Shown here: one piece after another, positions 1 to 9,945 of the stretch
Position numbering within the stretch: the stretch's first letter is position 1
Layout of the letters: every line of letters begins with the position of its first letter
Assembly (NCBI GenBank): GCA_021775415.1
Contig: JAJFHV010000010.1
Coordinates: 62,001 to 126,000, forward strand
DNA from: Hyphomicrobiales bacterium
GTDB lineage: Bacteria > Pseudomonadota > Alphaproteobacteria > Rhizobiales > Rhizobiaceae
Direction: 5' to 3'
DNA: 64,000 nt
The notes under the pieces: generated by a model
What the model was told of the DNA's origin: nothing
The model's input: only the letters and a program-made list of their open reading frames with translations
The model's database searches: none
Translations under genes and position numbers: made by a program

Positions 1-317
1 GCTGCTTCAAGCACACCAATCTTTTCAAAAGTATCGAGGGCTGTCGAAAGGTTGCCGGCTTTCAAGTCAACAATTGTAACTTTGATATCTGAAGTGGTGA
101 GGGTGTCCAACACCTTCATCTGTGAGGCCACATCACCCAGATCGATAATTTCTGAAATACCAGGATAAAACCGATGCAGGGTTCCGCGTGGATTTTCTGT
201 ATCGAATGCACGCACCAATATGTTTTTGCGATGCAAAAAATCAAGCAATGCACGTGCAATTGTAGTCTTCCCCACGCCACCTTTGTCTGCGCCTACAAGA
301 ATGATTGTATGTTTCAT
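1..317 (-). CDS. ParA/MinD-like P-loop ATPase, N-terminal part
   Basis: Reading leftward from an ATG at 317, the protein begins with a hydrophobic strand followed at once by KGGVGKTT, the deviant Walker A motif of the ParA/MinD/CobQ family. The gene runs off the left edge, so about 105 residues are visible and the switch motifs past that point cannot be checked. These ATPases dimerise on ATP and usually position DNA, proteins or surface structures. With no ParB partner or parS-like site in view, a chromosome-partition role cannot be claimed; an orphan nucleotide-binding protein is as likely. The family call is firm, the function open. Confidence 0.8.
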   Translation of the reverse strand, partial: MKHTIILVGADKGGVGKTTIARALLDFLHRKNILVRAFDTENPRGTLHRFYPGISEIIDLGDVASQMKVLDTLTTSDIKVTIVDLKAGNLSTALDTFEKIGVLEA

Positions 318-560
318 TGAATTACCCTGTCTTTACTTTACTCATACCAGTTGCCCCGCCAGCCACCGTTTATGAGGAATAATACGGCTAAAAGCTACCC
401 GGAAAAAAGAAATGCCCTAAAAAGCCAGTTGTTTCAATGGGTGTCACAATTTTAACGAACCAGTCGAGTGTCGCGAAAAAGATTTGAAACCAGGCCAATT
501 CACCCCCACATATCGAGTGCATGTCTGGATAAAGTCCAGAACACACAGGAGGATCTCAAA

Positions 561-1019
561 TTGTCCCAGGCGCTTGAAAATTCTGAAATTGAAGCAGGAT
601 CAGCCCGGTTTGATGAAGTTCGCCGCCGCCGGATTGCGGCGTTCTGCGTGGACTATCTTCTAATCGCCATCATCATCGCGATTGGCGGCGCAATTGTTTT
701 TGTATTGGGGCTGCTAACCCTCGGGCTCGGTTGGATATTGTATGCCGGTTTGGTGCCGCTGGTGGCAATCATCTACTTTGGCTACACCATCGGCGGACCA
801 GATCACGCTTCACCAGGCATGAAAATGTTTTCAATCAAGCTTGAAACACTGGATGGCAAGCGAATCGACTTTTTGCTCGCTGCAATTCACACGGTGCTGT
901 TTTGGGCCGGAAATGCCATAATCTCACCGTTGATATTGGCCGCATCTTTTTTTTCCAAACGCAAGCGGTTGCTTCATGACTTGCTACTTGGAACAGTAAT
1001 TGTGCGATCGGACAAGTGA
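561..1019 (+). CDS. RDD family membrane protein
   Basis: A 152-residue integral membrane protein with the RDD pattern: an Arg-rich stretch (RRRRIAAF) and an aspartate just before the first membrane segment, then three or four hydrophobic helices. The frame is open from a GTG at 468, but the start chosen is TTG at 561, because a perfect AGGAGG lies at 548-553, eight bases before it, and the upstream residues are polar and not typical of the family. RDD proteins are poorly characterised; some have been linked to transport or ion tolerance. No partner gene is adjacent: the ParA-like gene is divergent and the GFA gene convergent. Confidence 0.75.
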   Translation: MSQALENSEIEAGSARFDEVRRRRIAAFCVDYLLIAIIIAIGGAIVFVLGLLTLGLGWILYAGLVPLVAIIYFGYTIGGPDHASPGMKMFSIKLETLDGKRIDFLLAAIHTVLFWAGNAIISPLILAASFFSKRKRLLHDLLLGTVIVRSDK

Positions 1020-1044
1020 ACATCCCGAACCGAGATGTTGATTT

Positions 1045-1485
1045 CTAATCGGTATCCCTCACATCGCCAGGGCGTACATTCGACATCTTCTCATACGCAG
1101 GCAGTTCTCGATCCATGTGATCCCATGAAACTGCGCTGCTTGTGAAAATTACCATTTTTGGCTCAGCGATTTCCGGGTCGTCCATCGAGGAGGTACGTAT
1201 AACAAGCAAACCTTCAAGCCCTTCGCGTGTATGATAAATCGCGCTTCCACATTTTGAACAAAAGTATCGGTGAATTTGGTTCCCACTATCTGCCGTTCGC
1301 GAGAACTTGGTAACCTTACCAGACAGCTTGAATGCGGTGTCTGGGACAACCGTATGAGTTGCATGGCCGGTTCCACCGATTTTCCTGCAATCTGCGCAGC
1401 AGCAGTGAACCGTTGTTATGGGTTCAGCAGAAGAAATGTAGCGTACCGCTTCACAAAGACATCCTCCCACAAAAACAGTAGGCAT
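1045..1485 (-). CDS. GFA (glutathione-dependent formaldehyde-activating) family protein
   Basis: A 146-residue GFA/CENP-V fold protein. The zinc-binding cysteines are visible: CxC near residues 9-11, a CCCxxC cluster near 28-33, and FCSKCGS near residue 85. The start is placed at the ATG at 1485, because GGGAG stands seven bases upstream; an in-frame start nine codons earlier has no such site. Named after an enzyme that adds glutathione to formaldehyde, most members are uncharacterised and the original enzymatic claim is disputed, so the family name should not be read as an activity. Divergent from bpt. Confidence 0.8.
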   Translation of the reverse strand: MPTVFVGGCLCEAVRYISSAEPITTVHCCCADCRKIGGTGHATHTVVPDTAFKLSGKVTKFSRTADSGNQIHRYFCSKCGSAIYHTREGLEGLLVIRTSSMDDPEIAEPKMVIFTSSAVSWDHMDRELPAYEKMSNVRPGDVRDTD

Positions 1486-1625
1486 TGTAAAACTCCCATC
1501 ACCAAACGACACTTTTGATTGCTACCAAACATCTATACAACATCAAACATCACTACCCTTCCACAATTCACAATGCCTTGCTATCATTTGCGCCGACGGA
1601 AATGATCCGTTGCTTGGAACAGGTA

Positions 1626-2369
1626 ATGACGAAACACTCGCTTGATACGCCGCAATTTTATCTGACGGCGCCTGCCCCCTGCCCCTATCTGGAGGACCGG
1701 GAAGAGCGCAAGGTGTTTACCCATCTGGTGGGTGAAAAGGCGCGTCAGGTAAATGACATGCTTACCCAAGGTGGGTTTCGTCGCTCGCAAAACATTGCGT
1801 ATCGACCAGCATGTGAGGGCTGCAGGGCTTGCGTTTCGGTTCGTGTCATAGTTGATCAATTCAAACCAACCCGTTCGTTCAAGCGCATAATGGATGCCAA
1901 TAAAAATCTGGCTGGTGAAAAATTGCCACCCTCACCATCCTCGGAGCAGTTTTCATTATTTCGGAAATACCTGGATGACCGACACATCACTGGCGGCATG
2001 GCACAGATGACGGCACTCGACTACGCAATGATGGTTGAGGACAGTCATGTGGACACCATGCTGATTGAATATCGCAAGCGTGGCCCGGATACCGCAATTA
2101 CCAAACGCGGCGAAGGTCCGTTGATAGCGGCAACACTCACGGATGTGCTCGCGAATGGCTTATCGATGGTTTACAGCTTTTTCGATACGGATTTACAAAA
2201 CAAAAGCCTTGGCACCTACATGATCCTTGATCATATCAAACTGGCCCGCAAGATGGGCTTGCCGTATGTCTATCTAGGCTATTGGGTCGATGGTTCGCGC
2301 AAGATGGAATACAAGACCCGCTTCCAGCCTCAGGAGCATTTGACGGTTACCGGCTGGGAGCGTCGCTAG
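1626..2369 (+). CDS. bpt: Aspartate/glutamate leucyltransferase (Bpt)
   Basis: A 247-residue aminoacyl-tRNA-protein transferase of the ATE1/Bpt family. Bacterial Bpt moves leucine from Leu-tRNA to proteins starting with Asp or Glu, marking them for ClpS/ClpAP in the N-end rule pathway. Visible signatures are the N-terminal segment [11 protein letters not shown], the cysteine set CEGCRAC near residues 62-67, and the C-terminal acyltransferase-like fold ending with [15 protein letters not shown]. The frame is open from 1515, but ATG 1626 gives the family's usual beginning. Soluble and probably transcribed together with the transporter gene 30 bases downstream. Confidence 0.9.
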   Translation: MTKHSLDTPQFYLTAPAPCPYLEDREERKVFTHLVGEKARQVNDMLTQGGFRRSQNIAYRPACEGCRACVSVRVIVDQFKPTRSFKRIMDANKNLAGEKLPPSPSSEQFSLFRKYLDDRHITGGMAQMTALDYAMMVEDSHVDTMLIEYRKRGPDTAITKRGEGPLIAATLTDVLANGLSMVYSFFDTDLQNKSLGTYMILDHIKLARKMGLPYVYLGYWVDGSRKMEYKTRFQPQEHLTVTGWERR

Positions 2370-2399
2370 GCATCTCGAAAACTCCACTTTCTTTTTTGC

Positions 2400-3338
2400 T
2401 TGCCGCTTAGCTTAATCCGTCGGATAAGCGCACAAATTATTGCGGGTATTTTCTTGGCGCATCTTCAAACACGTTCCGGCTTTGGCATTGTGCTCGCGCT
2501 CATCGGCGGGTTGATGATCTCTATCGATGTACCGCTGATCCGGCTGGCACTCAGTGACCCCTGGCTGGTTATGGTATGTCGCGGTGCGGGGCTTGCTGGT
2601 GTGCTGGGCCTTGTATTGGCATTCGGTCGCCATTGGACGGACACTCCTCCAAATCCCTTTGACGATCCGGACTGGGTGATTGTTGGCATTCTTTTCGGCG
2701 CGACCAGCATCCTCTTTACACTGGCGGTTTTTCACACCTCGACTGCAAATCTCGTGTTTATCCTGGCGTTCAATCCGATGATGGCGGCGGTGATGGCCTG
2801 GTGGCTGATCGGTGAAAAACCGGACTTCGTTACCTGGTCTGCAATCTTCCTGACAATGCTGGGCGTGGCTATCATCGTCAGTGACGGGTTGGCGGGCGGT
2901 ACTCTGTACGGCGATCTGGCCGCGCTTGGCTGTGCCTGCATACTTGGCCTGTCAATCGTGTTGGCCAGAAAGAGCGGCAAGGATATGTCTTTGTCTCCGG
3001 TGATGGGCGGTATGTGTTCCGGTCTGTTTGCGCTTCCACTTGTGATTGTCTATTCCGGTTGGCCGCAGGGCGTGGGTTGGCTTGTAGTAGATGCCTTTAT
3101 ACTGATGCCAATTGCCGGTTTCTGCATGTCACTTGCACCACGATTTATTCCAGCACCGCAAGTTGCGATGTTCTTCCTGCTGGAGACGGTTCTTGCACCA
3201 ATCTGGGTGTGGTTGATTTTCGCTGAAATCCCGACCGACAAAACCTTGGTCGGTGGATTGATCGTAATGCTGGCAATTGCCGGGCATAGTCTTTGGAAAT
3301 TGACACGCCCCAGTCGTACGATTGTTGCTGCTGCCTAA
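2400..3338 (+). CDS. EamA/DMT superfamily transporter
   Basis: About 310 residues with ten predicted membrane helices in two five-helix halves, the EamA drug/metabolite transporter layout. The substrate is unknown; members export amino acids, nucleosides or other metabolites, and some import. The start is uncertain: TTG at 2400 opens the frame, and another TTG near 2454 would give an N-terminus closer to the typical family beginning (TRSGFGIVLALIGG). Neither has a strong ribosome site. It follows bpt by 30 bases on the same strand, and its stop overlaps the convergent glutathione transferase stop by four bases (3335-3338). Confidence 0.75.
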   Translation: MPLSLIRRISAQIIAGIFLAHLQTRSGFGIVLALIGGLMISIDVPLIRLALSDPWLVMVCRGAGLAGVLGLVLAFGRHWTDTPPNPFDDPDWVIVGILFGATSILFTLAVFHTSTANLVFILAFNPMMAAVMAWWLIGEKPDFVTWSAIFLTMLGVAIIVSDGLAGGTLYGDLAALGCACILGLSIVLARKSGKDMSLSPVMGGMCSGLFALPLVIVYSGWPQGVGWLVVDAFILMPIAGFCMSLAPRFIPAPQVAMFFLLETVLAPIWVWLIFAEIPTDKTLVGGLIVMLAIAGHSLWKLTRPSRTIVAAA

Positions 3339-3973
3339 GCCTCGTCTTCTTCTACAATCCAGGGCTCGGCTTTGCCTGCCTCGTCCCACTCAATCCATGC
3401 GGGCAATGCCTGCATCGCCTGGGTGTAACGCTTCACTTGATCGGCATTACTCAGGCAATAGATTTCAAGACGATTTACAACTGGTGCATACATGGCGTCG
3501 GCGTTGCAAAATTCACCAAACAGAAATGGCCCACCAAATTTTTGCAAGCACTCGTCCCAGATTTGCTCAATCCGCGCGACGTCATTTCTCGCACGCTCCG
3601 ACACTTGCAAGAGTTCACGTCTGCGTGCCCAATTGGTCGGGCACTCGCGACGCAATCCCTGAAACCCGCCATGCATTTCGTGGGAAATAGCGCGAGCAGT
3701 GGCGCGAGCCGTGATATCTTCCGGCCACAGCTTTCGTTCGGGTAATTTGTCAGCCGCATATTCCAGAATTGCCATTGATTCCTGCACGGTTAAATCCCCA
3801 TCAACCAGACATGGTACTTTTCCGGTGGGTGAAAATTCATCAAAATGTGCATTGCCGGTTGCCATTTCAAACGGCACCACCACCTCCTCAAACTCGATAT
3901 CCTTGACGCGCATGCCAATCCACGGACGCAGGGACCATGATGAATATTTCTTGTTACCGATGTAGAGTTTCAT
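3335..3973 (-). CDS. Glutathione S-transferase family protein
   Basis: A 212-residue cytosolic GST with an N-terminal thioredoxin-like domain (residues 1-80) and an all-helical C-terminal domain. The motif NKKYSSWSLRPW near residues 5-16 carries the serine usually used by this bacterial subgroup in place of the catalytic tyrosine or cysteine, and GKVPCLVDGD holds the cis-proline that contacts glutathione. The ATG at 3973 is preceded by AGGGGA; an ATG-less extension to 4012 lacks a site. Stand-alone gene, convergent with the EamA transporter. The substrate cannot be inferred. Confidence 0.85.
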   Translation of the reverse strand: MKLYIGNKKYSSWSLRPWIGMRVKDIEFEEVVVPFEMATGNAHFDEFSPTGKVPCLVDGDLTVQESMAILEYAADKLPERKLWPEDITARATARAISHEMHGGFQGLRRECPTNWARRRELLQVSERARNDVARIEQIWDECLQKFGGPFLFGEFCNADAMYAPVVNRLEIYCLSNADQVKRYTQAMQALPAWIEWDEAGKAEPWIVEEDEA

Positions 3974-4075
3974 GATCGTCCCCTGTTTGCCCGAGTTGCT
4001 TCCCGACACCAAACTAGATGGCTAACAATATCAATGAAAACAATTGTTTGTTATGAAGCCCATTGCGATGGCTTA

Positions 4076-4672
4076 TCAACCAGATGCTTGCACACCGCCC
4101 AGAAAATCCCCAATATCGCCGAGACAGTCACCACCATTTTGCGGCCGCTCATCAATGGTCTTCCAAACCTCTTCCTTGGCAAAAATTGCGAACATCACCT
4201 CACACCGCTGTCGCGTTTCGCCATCAACTTCCTTCCTATCAAAATTTAGCTCAAAGCGGGAAGGTTGTGGTTCATCCTCGGGCCAGGTCACGGTTAAATA
4301 TCGTGTTTCACCGGATTTGATCAGCGGATCCTCAATCGAACCTTGCAGTTCGACAATTCGCTCTCCGTAGAAAATGTGCACGTATTTGATTACTGCAGTT
4401 GCACGGCCCTTGTTGGCTATCAAAACCGAATATCCTTTGGCCGTTGAGCCAACGCGCTCCAACCTGATGTCGGTTACCGGCGTGATGAATTCTTTCACGG
4501 GCTCAAGAATGATCCCCGCCGTGGCAACACCAGCCAGAAAAAATGAAACAACCGTTGTGGTGAAAGTGAAGTGCCTGCGCCAGTTTTGAAAAGACCCGCA
4601 GGACCTGCATTTGGATGCGTCTGATGGCATAAGCCCCAGACAGTCTCGGCAATGTTTTTCGGTGTCGGCCAT
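4076..4672 (-). CDS. Zinc-ribbon single-pass membrane protein, uncharacterised
   Basis: A 198-residue protein I do not recognise beyond its layout. It starts with a small zinc ribbon (cysteines 8, 11, 22 and 25 in a CxxC-x10-CxxC pattern), has one membrane helix near residues 36-57, and then a domain of about 120 residues, probably periplasmic and beta-rich. Such ribbons often act as protein docking sites. It begins 18 bases after the parC stop behind a good AAGGGAG, so it is probably co-transcribed with parC, although nothing shows a link to topoisomerase function. Confidence 0.65.
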   Translation of the reverse strand: MADTEKHCRDCLGLMPSDASKCRSCGSFQNWRRHFTFTTTVVSFFLAGVATAGIILEPVKEFITPVTDIRLERVGSTAKGYSVLIANKGRATAVIKYVHIFYGERIVELQGSIEDPLIKSGETRYLTVTWPEDEPQPSRFELNFDRKEVDGETRQRCEVMFAIFAKEEVWKTIDERPQNGGDCLGDIGDFLGGVQASG

Positions 4673-4689
4673 GATAAGCTCCCTTGAGT

Positions 4690-6942
4690 TTACTGGCCAA
4701 ACCTCCCGTTCTTTGGAAACCCCTTGGGTGCAACTCGGCCAGCTTGTGCGCGATCGCCAACGTACTCTTTTAGTTCATCCAGGCTGCGTGTGTGGATACG
4801 CCCGGCAGAATCTTCCCACGTCAGACCCTCGCTTCCGGTAAAGACACGAGCATCCTTTATGCCGCCATCCTTGTATTTTTGCAAACGTACACCCTTGCCG
4901 CGGGTCATCTCTGGCACCTCAGCGAGCGGGAAAATCAACAGCTTGCGGTTCTCACCGACCACAGCCAGTTTGTTACCCGCGACAGGAACGCAGATGACGG
5001 CCTCTACGGGTTGCTTGACGTTCAGTACCTGCTTGCCTTTTCGAGTATTGGCAACAACATCTGCTTCGGGCACGACGAAACCATTACCCAGCGTAGACAC
5101 GACCAACAGCTTGCGGTCCTGCTCAAACTTAAAGGCAGCAATGACATCGGTATCATTGTCCATATCCACCATCACACGAACCGGTTCACCATGACCGCGG
5201 CCGCCGGGTAGTTTGTCGGCATTGAGCGTATAAAATTTGCCGCTGGTTGTAAAAAGGATCACCTTGTCAGTGGTCTCGGCATGGAAGGCGGTTGTGAGCT
5301 TGTCGCCTTCCTTGAAGGTGAGGCTATCAAAGTCAACCACATGGCCCCGCATGGCCCGGATCCATCCCTTGTTGGACAGGACTATGGTTACAGGTTCTTT
5401 TTCAATCATCGCCTGCTGGATGTGTTCAATATCGTGTTCTGGTGCGTCGCCAAATTGCGTACGACGTTTGCCGAGTTCGGTATCAGGGCCAAACTGCTTC
5501 CTGACCTCACTGATGTCATGCCTCAACACGGCCCACTGTTTGTCTTCCGACGCTAGCAGAGCCTCAATCTCGATCTTTTCTGCAGTGAGTTTTTCATTCT
5601 CCTTGACGATCTCGATTTCCTCGAGCTTCGCCAAAGAACGCAGCCGCATGTTGAGAATTGATTCAGCCTGCAAATCTGTCAGATCGTATTTTGCAATCAG
5701 CTTTTGCTTGGGCCCATCCTCATGACGGATTATGCGGATCACCTCATCGATGTTGAGATAAGCAACAAGCAGGCCACCCAGAATTTCAAGCCGCCGGTCG
5801 ATCTGCCCCAACCGGAATTTAGAGCGACGGACCAATACATCACGGCGGTGCTCCAGCCATTCGCGCAGCACATCGCGCAGCGACATCACCTTTGGTACCT
5901 TGCCACCGGAAAGCACATTCATGTTGAGCGAAACGCGGGATTCCAGCTCCGTCAGGCGGAACAGTGATTCCATCAGGATTTCTGCGTCTACCGAGCGGGA
6001 TTTCGGCTCCAGCACAATACGAACATCTTCAGCGGATTCATCGCGGATATCACCCAGCAATGGCAGCTTGCGATTGAGCAGCAGTTCGGCGGTTTTCTCG
6101 ATCAGTCGGGATTTTTGCACCTGATAAGGGATTTGGGTAATGACAATTTGATAACCACCGCGCCCGGTGTCTTCTTTTGTCCACTCAGCGCGAACCCGGA
6201 AAGACCCCCTGCCCGTTTTATAGGCTTCCATAATCGAAGCCTGATCATCAACGATCACGCCACCGGTTGGAAAATCCGGACCCTGCACAAAACTCATCAA
6301 CTTATCGATGCCGGCATTCGGGAACTTGATGAGATGCATTGCTGCATCGCAAAGCTCGGCGGCGTTGTGTGGCGGGATCGATGTCGCCATACCAACGGCA
6401 ATCCCCGAAGAGCCATTGGCCAGCAGATTTGGAAAGGCGCCAGGAAGAACGATTGGTTCTTTGTCTTCCTCATTGTAGGTGAGGCGAAAATCAACCGCAT
6501 CCTCGTCAATCCCCTCAAGTAGAAGGGTCGCGACCTCGGTCATGCGGGCTTCGGTGTAGCGATAGGCAGCGGCATTATCACCATCGATATTACCAAAGTT
6601 ACCCTGACCATCGATCAACGGATAACGCTGGGCGAAATCCTGTGCCAACCGTACCAAGGCATCATAGACGGCCTGATCGCCGTGCGGGTGAAACTTACCA
6701 ATTACATCACCAACAATACGGGCACACTTCTTGAAGCCGGTATTCGGATCCAGCTTCAAAATCCGCATCGCATGAAGAATGCGGCGGTGGACGGGTTTCA
6801 GACCATCACGCACATCTGGAAGCGCACGGCCCATGATTGTGGACAGTGCGTAGGCCAGATAGCGTTCTTCAAGTGCGGACTTGAGGTCAATGCCCTCAAT
6901 GTCACCATCACCGGAACCGGGTGGAATCAAGTCTTTTCCCAT
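4690..6942 (-). CDS. parC: DNA topoisomerase IV subunit A
   Basis: A 750-residue type IIA topoisomerase A subunit that, with ParE, unlinks replicated chromosomes by ATP-driven strand passage. The breakage-reunion domain has the catalytic tyrosine at residue 129 in RYTEAR. The C-terminal DNA-wrapping domain shows beta-propeller blades but no canonical GyrA box, which supports ParC over GyrA. Length agrees with alphaproteobacterial ParC. Residue 90, in HPHGDQA, is Gln where E. coli ParC has the quinolone-contact serine. The zinc-ribbon gene follows on the same strand; parE is not in the window. Confidence 0.95.
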   Translation of the reverse strand: MGKDLIPPGSGDGDIEGIDLKSALEERYLAYALSTIMGRALPDVRDGLKPVHRRILHAMRILKLDPNTGFKKCARIVGDVIGKFHPHGDQAVYDALVRLAQDFAQRYPLIDGQGNFGNIDGDNAAAYRYTEARMTEVATLLLEGIDEDAVDFRLTYNEEDKEPIVLPGAFPNLLANGSSGIAVGMATSIPPHNAAELCDAAMHLIKFPNAGIDKLMSFVQGPDFPTGGVIVDDQASIMEAYKTGRGSFRVRAEWTKEDTGRGGYQIVITQIPYQVQKSRLIEKTAELLLNRKLPLLGDIRDESAEDVRIVLEPKSRSVDAEILMESLFRLTELESRVSLNMNVLSGGKVPKVMSLRDVLREWLEHRRDVLVRRSKFRLGQIDRRLEILGGLLVAYLNIDEVIRIIRHEDGPKQKLIAKYDLTDLQAESILNMRLRSLAKLEEIEIVKENEKLTAEKIEIEALLASEDKQWAVLRHDISEVRKQFGPDTELGKRRTQFGDAPEHDIEHIQQAMIEKEPVTIVLSNKGWIRAMRGHVVDFDSLTFKEGDKLTTAFHAETTDKVILFTTSGKFYTLNADKLPGGRGHGEPVRVMVDMDNDTDVIAAFKFEQDRKLLVVSTLGNGFVVPEADVVANTRKGKQVLNVKQPVEAVICVPVAGNKLAVVGENRKLLIFPLAEVPEMTRGKGVRLQKYKDGGIKDARVFTGSEGLTWEDSAGRIHTRSLDELKEYVGDRAQAGRVAPKGFPKNGRFGQ

Positions 6943-7006
6943 AGATACGGATTAGCGAATGGTATGATTCGTGGCAAGGGTGCGTGTCGGTTGTACTGGC
7001 TGATTC

Positions 7007-8956
7007 TTACCAGCCACCACCACCGCCACCACCGCCACCACCGCCGGATGATCCGCCTCCTGAAAAGCCGGATGACGATGATTTTGGTGCGGGCATTGCG
7101 TCTGAAAAGCCTGATTGCATACCATCGGACAAATCACCCATGGTTTTGCCTACGCCTCCCGGTTGAAAGGTATCGCCACGATACCAGCCCGGGTTCCAGG
7201 TGGAAGCCGCAGCACCGGCTGCGACTGCTGCCAAAAGCCAGTTTTGAAAGGCATTCGACCACGGTTTTTCAACTCCGAGCGCCACAGCATAAGGCAAAAG
7301 GGTCTCATAGTGCCGAGGTGACATTTCAGGCACCTCTTTCATGTTCATCCGGTCTTTTTCAGCCAGATTGAGATAGGTTTTCAAGCCCTCGATCCCGTCC
7401 ATCATCTCACGTCCAAGTTGAGTTGGTGCACCGAGCAGATAGAAGAACAGAAGATTGAGCATGAACAATCCCGCGACGGCTATACCAAGAACGGGACCTG
7501 AAAAAATGTTCGTGATATTTGCAAGCATCGGCATCAGGAAAACAAATCCGAAGAACCCAAACATCGTCACCCGAATGATGGTTGCTATACGCGATTTCAA
7601 ACTGCTCCCAACGCTCCATGTTCGACCGATCTGAAACAGGAATACTCCAGCCACAATACTGAAAACCGACGAGAAGATCGTGAAAACTATTGTGTCTTCG
7701 CTTAATCCGCCAAAAATCAACAACGTCAACAATCCCAACACAGACAGCGCGATCCCTCCTGCTACTCTCCATCCATTTTGTTTGAAATATTTGTTGCGAT
7801 GCTCAGATTCCATCGCGCTGGTGAATGCTTGCTGCATCGTTTTAACTCGAGAGCCCTGTTCCTTGCTAAGCCGCAATATCCCTTGATACCTGCTCACTTT
7901 ATTGAGAATGGCAGCTTCCCCCACAGGCAATCTTTTATCCGCAACCTTACCAGTGACTGCTATCCGGACCTCATCAGACAGATTTTCAATCGTCACATAC
8001 CCGCCAACTGCCAGATTGAGCACCGCAGCCGATATTGCATCCCAGCCTTTCCCGGACAGGCCCTTTTTGTCGATGTAATTTACAAGAGCAGGTGAAATAT
8101 CATCCGGCGGGTCCCAGCGCGGCACGACAATGCCAGCAGGCGGATCACGCCCGACACGCGACCAGGCGCGAAAATAGTAGAAACCAACGACGAGCAAAAC
8201 CGCGATGGAGATAATTTCCTGTCGAAAATCCAGCCAAAACCAGTGGGCTTTCTGCGAGTCACTCGGTGCCGCGATTGTACCTTTCGGCATTTTCACGCCA
8301 ATGGTCAGCCCTTCGTATAAGCTCAAGTTTTGGGTGGTTTGGAACTTGAGAATGTTGCCACCATCAAAGGACGTGACTTTGGCGTTTTTTTCCGTCGCGC
8401 CATATTTACCAGTGAAAAAAACTGTATCGGTGGCGCTCACGCCATCGGGCAGGTTAACCACAGCGCTTGCTTGCATGATCGGAAACGGCCACTCATTCCC
8501 GGTTACGTTCCAGTAGAGTTCATCGTGGGTCTCAAAGAAGCGGATCTGCCGTGTCGTGCGGTAGGTTATTTCATATTGATAGTCGCCATGATCCAGAAAC
8601 ACTTCCGAATCGCCCAAATAAATACGAATGTAAGTGCGATTCTTTTCAGTATGATACGGCTCGTCCTTGCCATCACGCTTTACCGACAAAAGCTTGAATC
8701 CGACCTCGCGTTTGCGTCCGTCCGCACCTTCGAACAGAAGCGGGAAATCCCGATAAATACCGCGTTTGATCTGATTGCCTTCGGCGCGAACAGAAATTGC
8801 CTCGGTAACTTCCAGCGTGCCATCAGTGCGAACAAAAATTTGGCTGAGGAAATCATGGATGACCTCTTCCGCACGTGACGGATTTGAGGACAAGACAGCA
8901 ATGCCCAAAAGCGCTGCGAAAAAGATTGATGAAAGTCGGTGAGTTAGGCGGAACAC
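7007..8956 (-). CDS. DUF2207 (YciQ-like) membrane protein with glycine-rich tail
   Basis: A 649-residue protein with a signal peptide ending near residue 29 (SRAEEV), an extracytoplasmic DUF2207 domain to about residue 240, a membrane helix near 250, further helices near 400-440 and 480-520, and a tail that ends in eleven glycines and a tryptophan. Function is unknown; the family is widely found beside LemA, as here. The start is GTG 8956, only eight bases after the lemA stop, with a TAGGTG ribosome site inside the lemA end, so the two are translated from one message. The glycine tract could help anchoring or assembly, but that is a guess. Confidence 0.85.
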   Translation of the reverse strand: MFRLTHRLSSIFFAALLGIAVLSSNPSRAEEVIHDFLSQIFVRTDGTLEVTEAISVRAEGNQIKRGIYRDFPLLFEGADGRKREVGFKLLSVKRDGKDEPYHTEKNRTYIRIYLGDSEVFLDHGDYQYEITYRTTRQIRFFETHDELYWNVTGNEWPFPIMQASAVVNLPDGVSATDTVFFTGKYGATEKNAKVTSFDGGNILKFQTTQNLSLYEGLTIGVKMPKGTIAAPSDSQKAHWFWLDFRQEIISIAVLLVVGFYYFRAWSRVGRDPPAGIVVPRWDPPDDISPALVNYIDKKGLSGKGWDAISAAVLNLAVGGYVTIENLSDEVRIAVTGKVADKRLPVGEAAILNKVSRYQGILRLSKEQGSRVKTMQQAFTSAMESEHRNKYFKQNGWRVAGGIALSVLGLLTLLIFGGLSEDTIVFTIFSSVFSIVAGVFLFQIGRTWSVGSSLKSRIATIIRVTMFGFFGFVFLMPMLANITNIFSGPVLGIAVAGLFMLNLLFFYLLGAPTQLGREMMDGIEGLKTYLNLAEKDRMNMKEVPEMSPRHYETLLPYAVALGVEKPWSNAFQNWLLAAVAAGAAASTWNPGWYRGDTFQPGGVGKTMGDLSDGMQSGFSDAMPAPKSSSSGFSGGGSSGGGGGGGGGGGW

Positions 8957-8964
8957 AGCAACAC

Positions 8965-9522
8965 CTATTCGAAGCTTACCTCAGGGACGGCACGGTCGGC
9001 GTCATTTGCAATCTCGTAATATTCCGCCTGCTGAAACTTGAACGTGTTTGCGACCAGGTTTGAAGGAAAACTCTCAACCTTTACGTTTAGTGCACGAGCA
9101 GCACCGTTATAATATCTGCGGGACATTTGAATTTCATCTTCGGTTTTTTCAAGCGTGTCCTGCAACTCAATGAAATTCTCATTGGCTTTCAGCTCGGGAT
9201 AATCTTCCGCCACGGCAAACAGTTTACCAAGTGCCTGGGAGAGCATTCCTTCTGCAACCGCTCTACCGGCAATGTCTCCAGAGGGAACCGCCTGCGCACG
9301 GGTGCGCATTTCGGTAACTTCCCGCAGAGTGTCTTTCTCGTGGGAAGCGTAACCTTTGACCGTTTCAATGATATTGGGGATCAAATCCGCGCGTCGTTTG
9401 AGTTGCACATCTATGCCACTCCAGGCTTCGCGTACCATTTGGCGAGCCCGCACCAGCCCGTTGTATATGACAACCGCAAATACGCCTATTGCGATCAGAA
9501 TTCCGATGCCAACCATGTCCAT
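8965..9522 (-). CDS. lemA: LemA family protein
   Basis: A 185-residue LemA protein: an N-terminal membrane helix (residues 1-20), the conserved VREAWSGIDVQLKRRADLIP segment, and long helices forming an antiparallel bundle. LemA proteins are membrane-anchored helical scaffolds of unknown biochemical role, and their partnership with DUF2207-type proteins is recurrent across bacteria. The gene lies just upstream of the DUF2207 gene on the same strand with an eight-base gap, a two-gene unit. The name is by family; it should not be taken as the unrelated lemA sensor kinase of Pseudomonas. Confidence 0.9.
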   Translation of the reverse strand: MDMVGIGILIAIGVFAVVIYNGLVRARQMVREAWSGIDVQLKRRADLIPNIIETVKGYASHEKDTLREVTEMRTRAQAVPSGDIAGRAVAEGMLSQALGKLFAVAEDYPELKANENFIELQDTLEKTEDEIQMSRRYYNGAARALNVKVESFPSNLVANTFKFQQAEYYEIANDADRAVPEVSFE

Positions 9523-9586
9523 GATATAATCCCTTCCGGCCCTGCTGGAATCATATCATAGACGATGGCACGGTGTTCGTCAGCAC

Positions 9587-9943
9587 CTAGTCGGCACTTG
9601 CCAAATCCGCTGTTCCCTTCATTTTGGGATGATATCGGCAGAAGTAGGCAGCTGCGAAGCCTTCAGAGACTTCAACAATTGCGCTTTCACCTTTTTTGAG
9701 TTTACCGGTATCCCAGCTTTTGTCCTTGGCGGTGGCCGTATGTGGAGCGATGTCGTCGTTTATAAACATTATGCTATCGCCAGGTTTTACTACAAGGACA
9801 TCAGGCTGAAATTTGAGCCCTGCGATACGTACTTCATGTGTAACCGGTACGCTGGATTCGGTTGCGTGAGAACGGTCTACTGCGATGGCGGCAGAAGCCA
9901 CCATCGCATACCAGACCAGTTTTCTTCTGGTAATGTTGTGCAT
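9587..9943 (-). CDS. Exported cupredoxin (plastocyanin/amicyanin-like)
   Basis: A 118-residue type I blue copper protein. The four ligands are in place: His68 (in PHTA), Cys102, His105 and Met108 (in CRYHPKM). The N-terminus has a twin arginine (TRRKLVW) before a hydrophobic stretch and a probable cleavage after SHA, so export by Tat or Sec to the periplasm is expected. Cupredoxins shuttle single electrons or bind copper for other proteins. It starts two bases after the stop of the DUF4142 gene, so the two are co-translated. The electron-transfer partner is not visible here. Confidence 0.85.
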   Translation of the reverse strand: MHNITRRKLVWYAMVASAAIAVDRSHATESSVPVTHEVRIAGLKFQPDVLVVKPGDSIMFINDDIAPHTATAKDKSWDTGKLKKGESAIVEVSEGFAAAYFCRYHPKMKGTADLASAD

Positions 9944-9945
9944 GA

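Noticed and set aside
1-317. A chromosome partition locus at the left edge
   Set aside because: No ParB gene or parS-like palindrome is visible; the KGGVGKTT motif alone does not define ParA function.
6984-7166. Plus-strand proline-rich frame opposite the DUF2207 tail
   Set aside because: It is the complement of the glycine repeat and has no ribosome site or family match.
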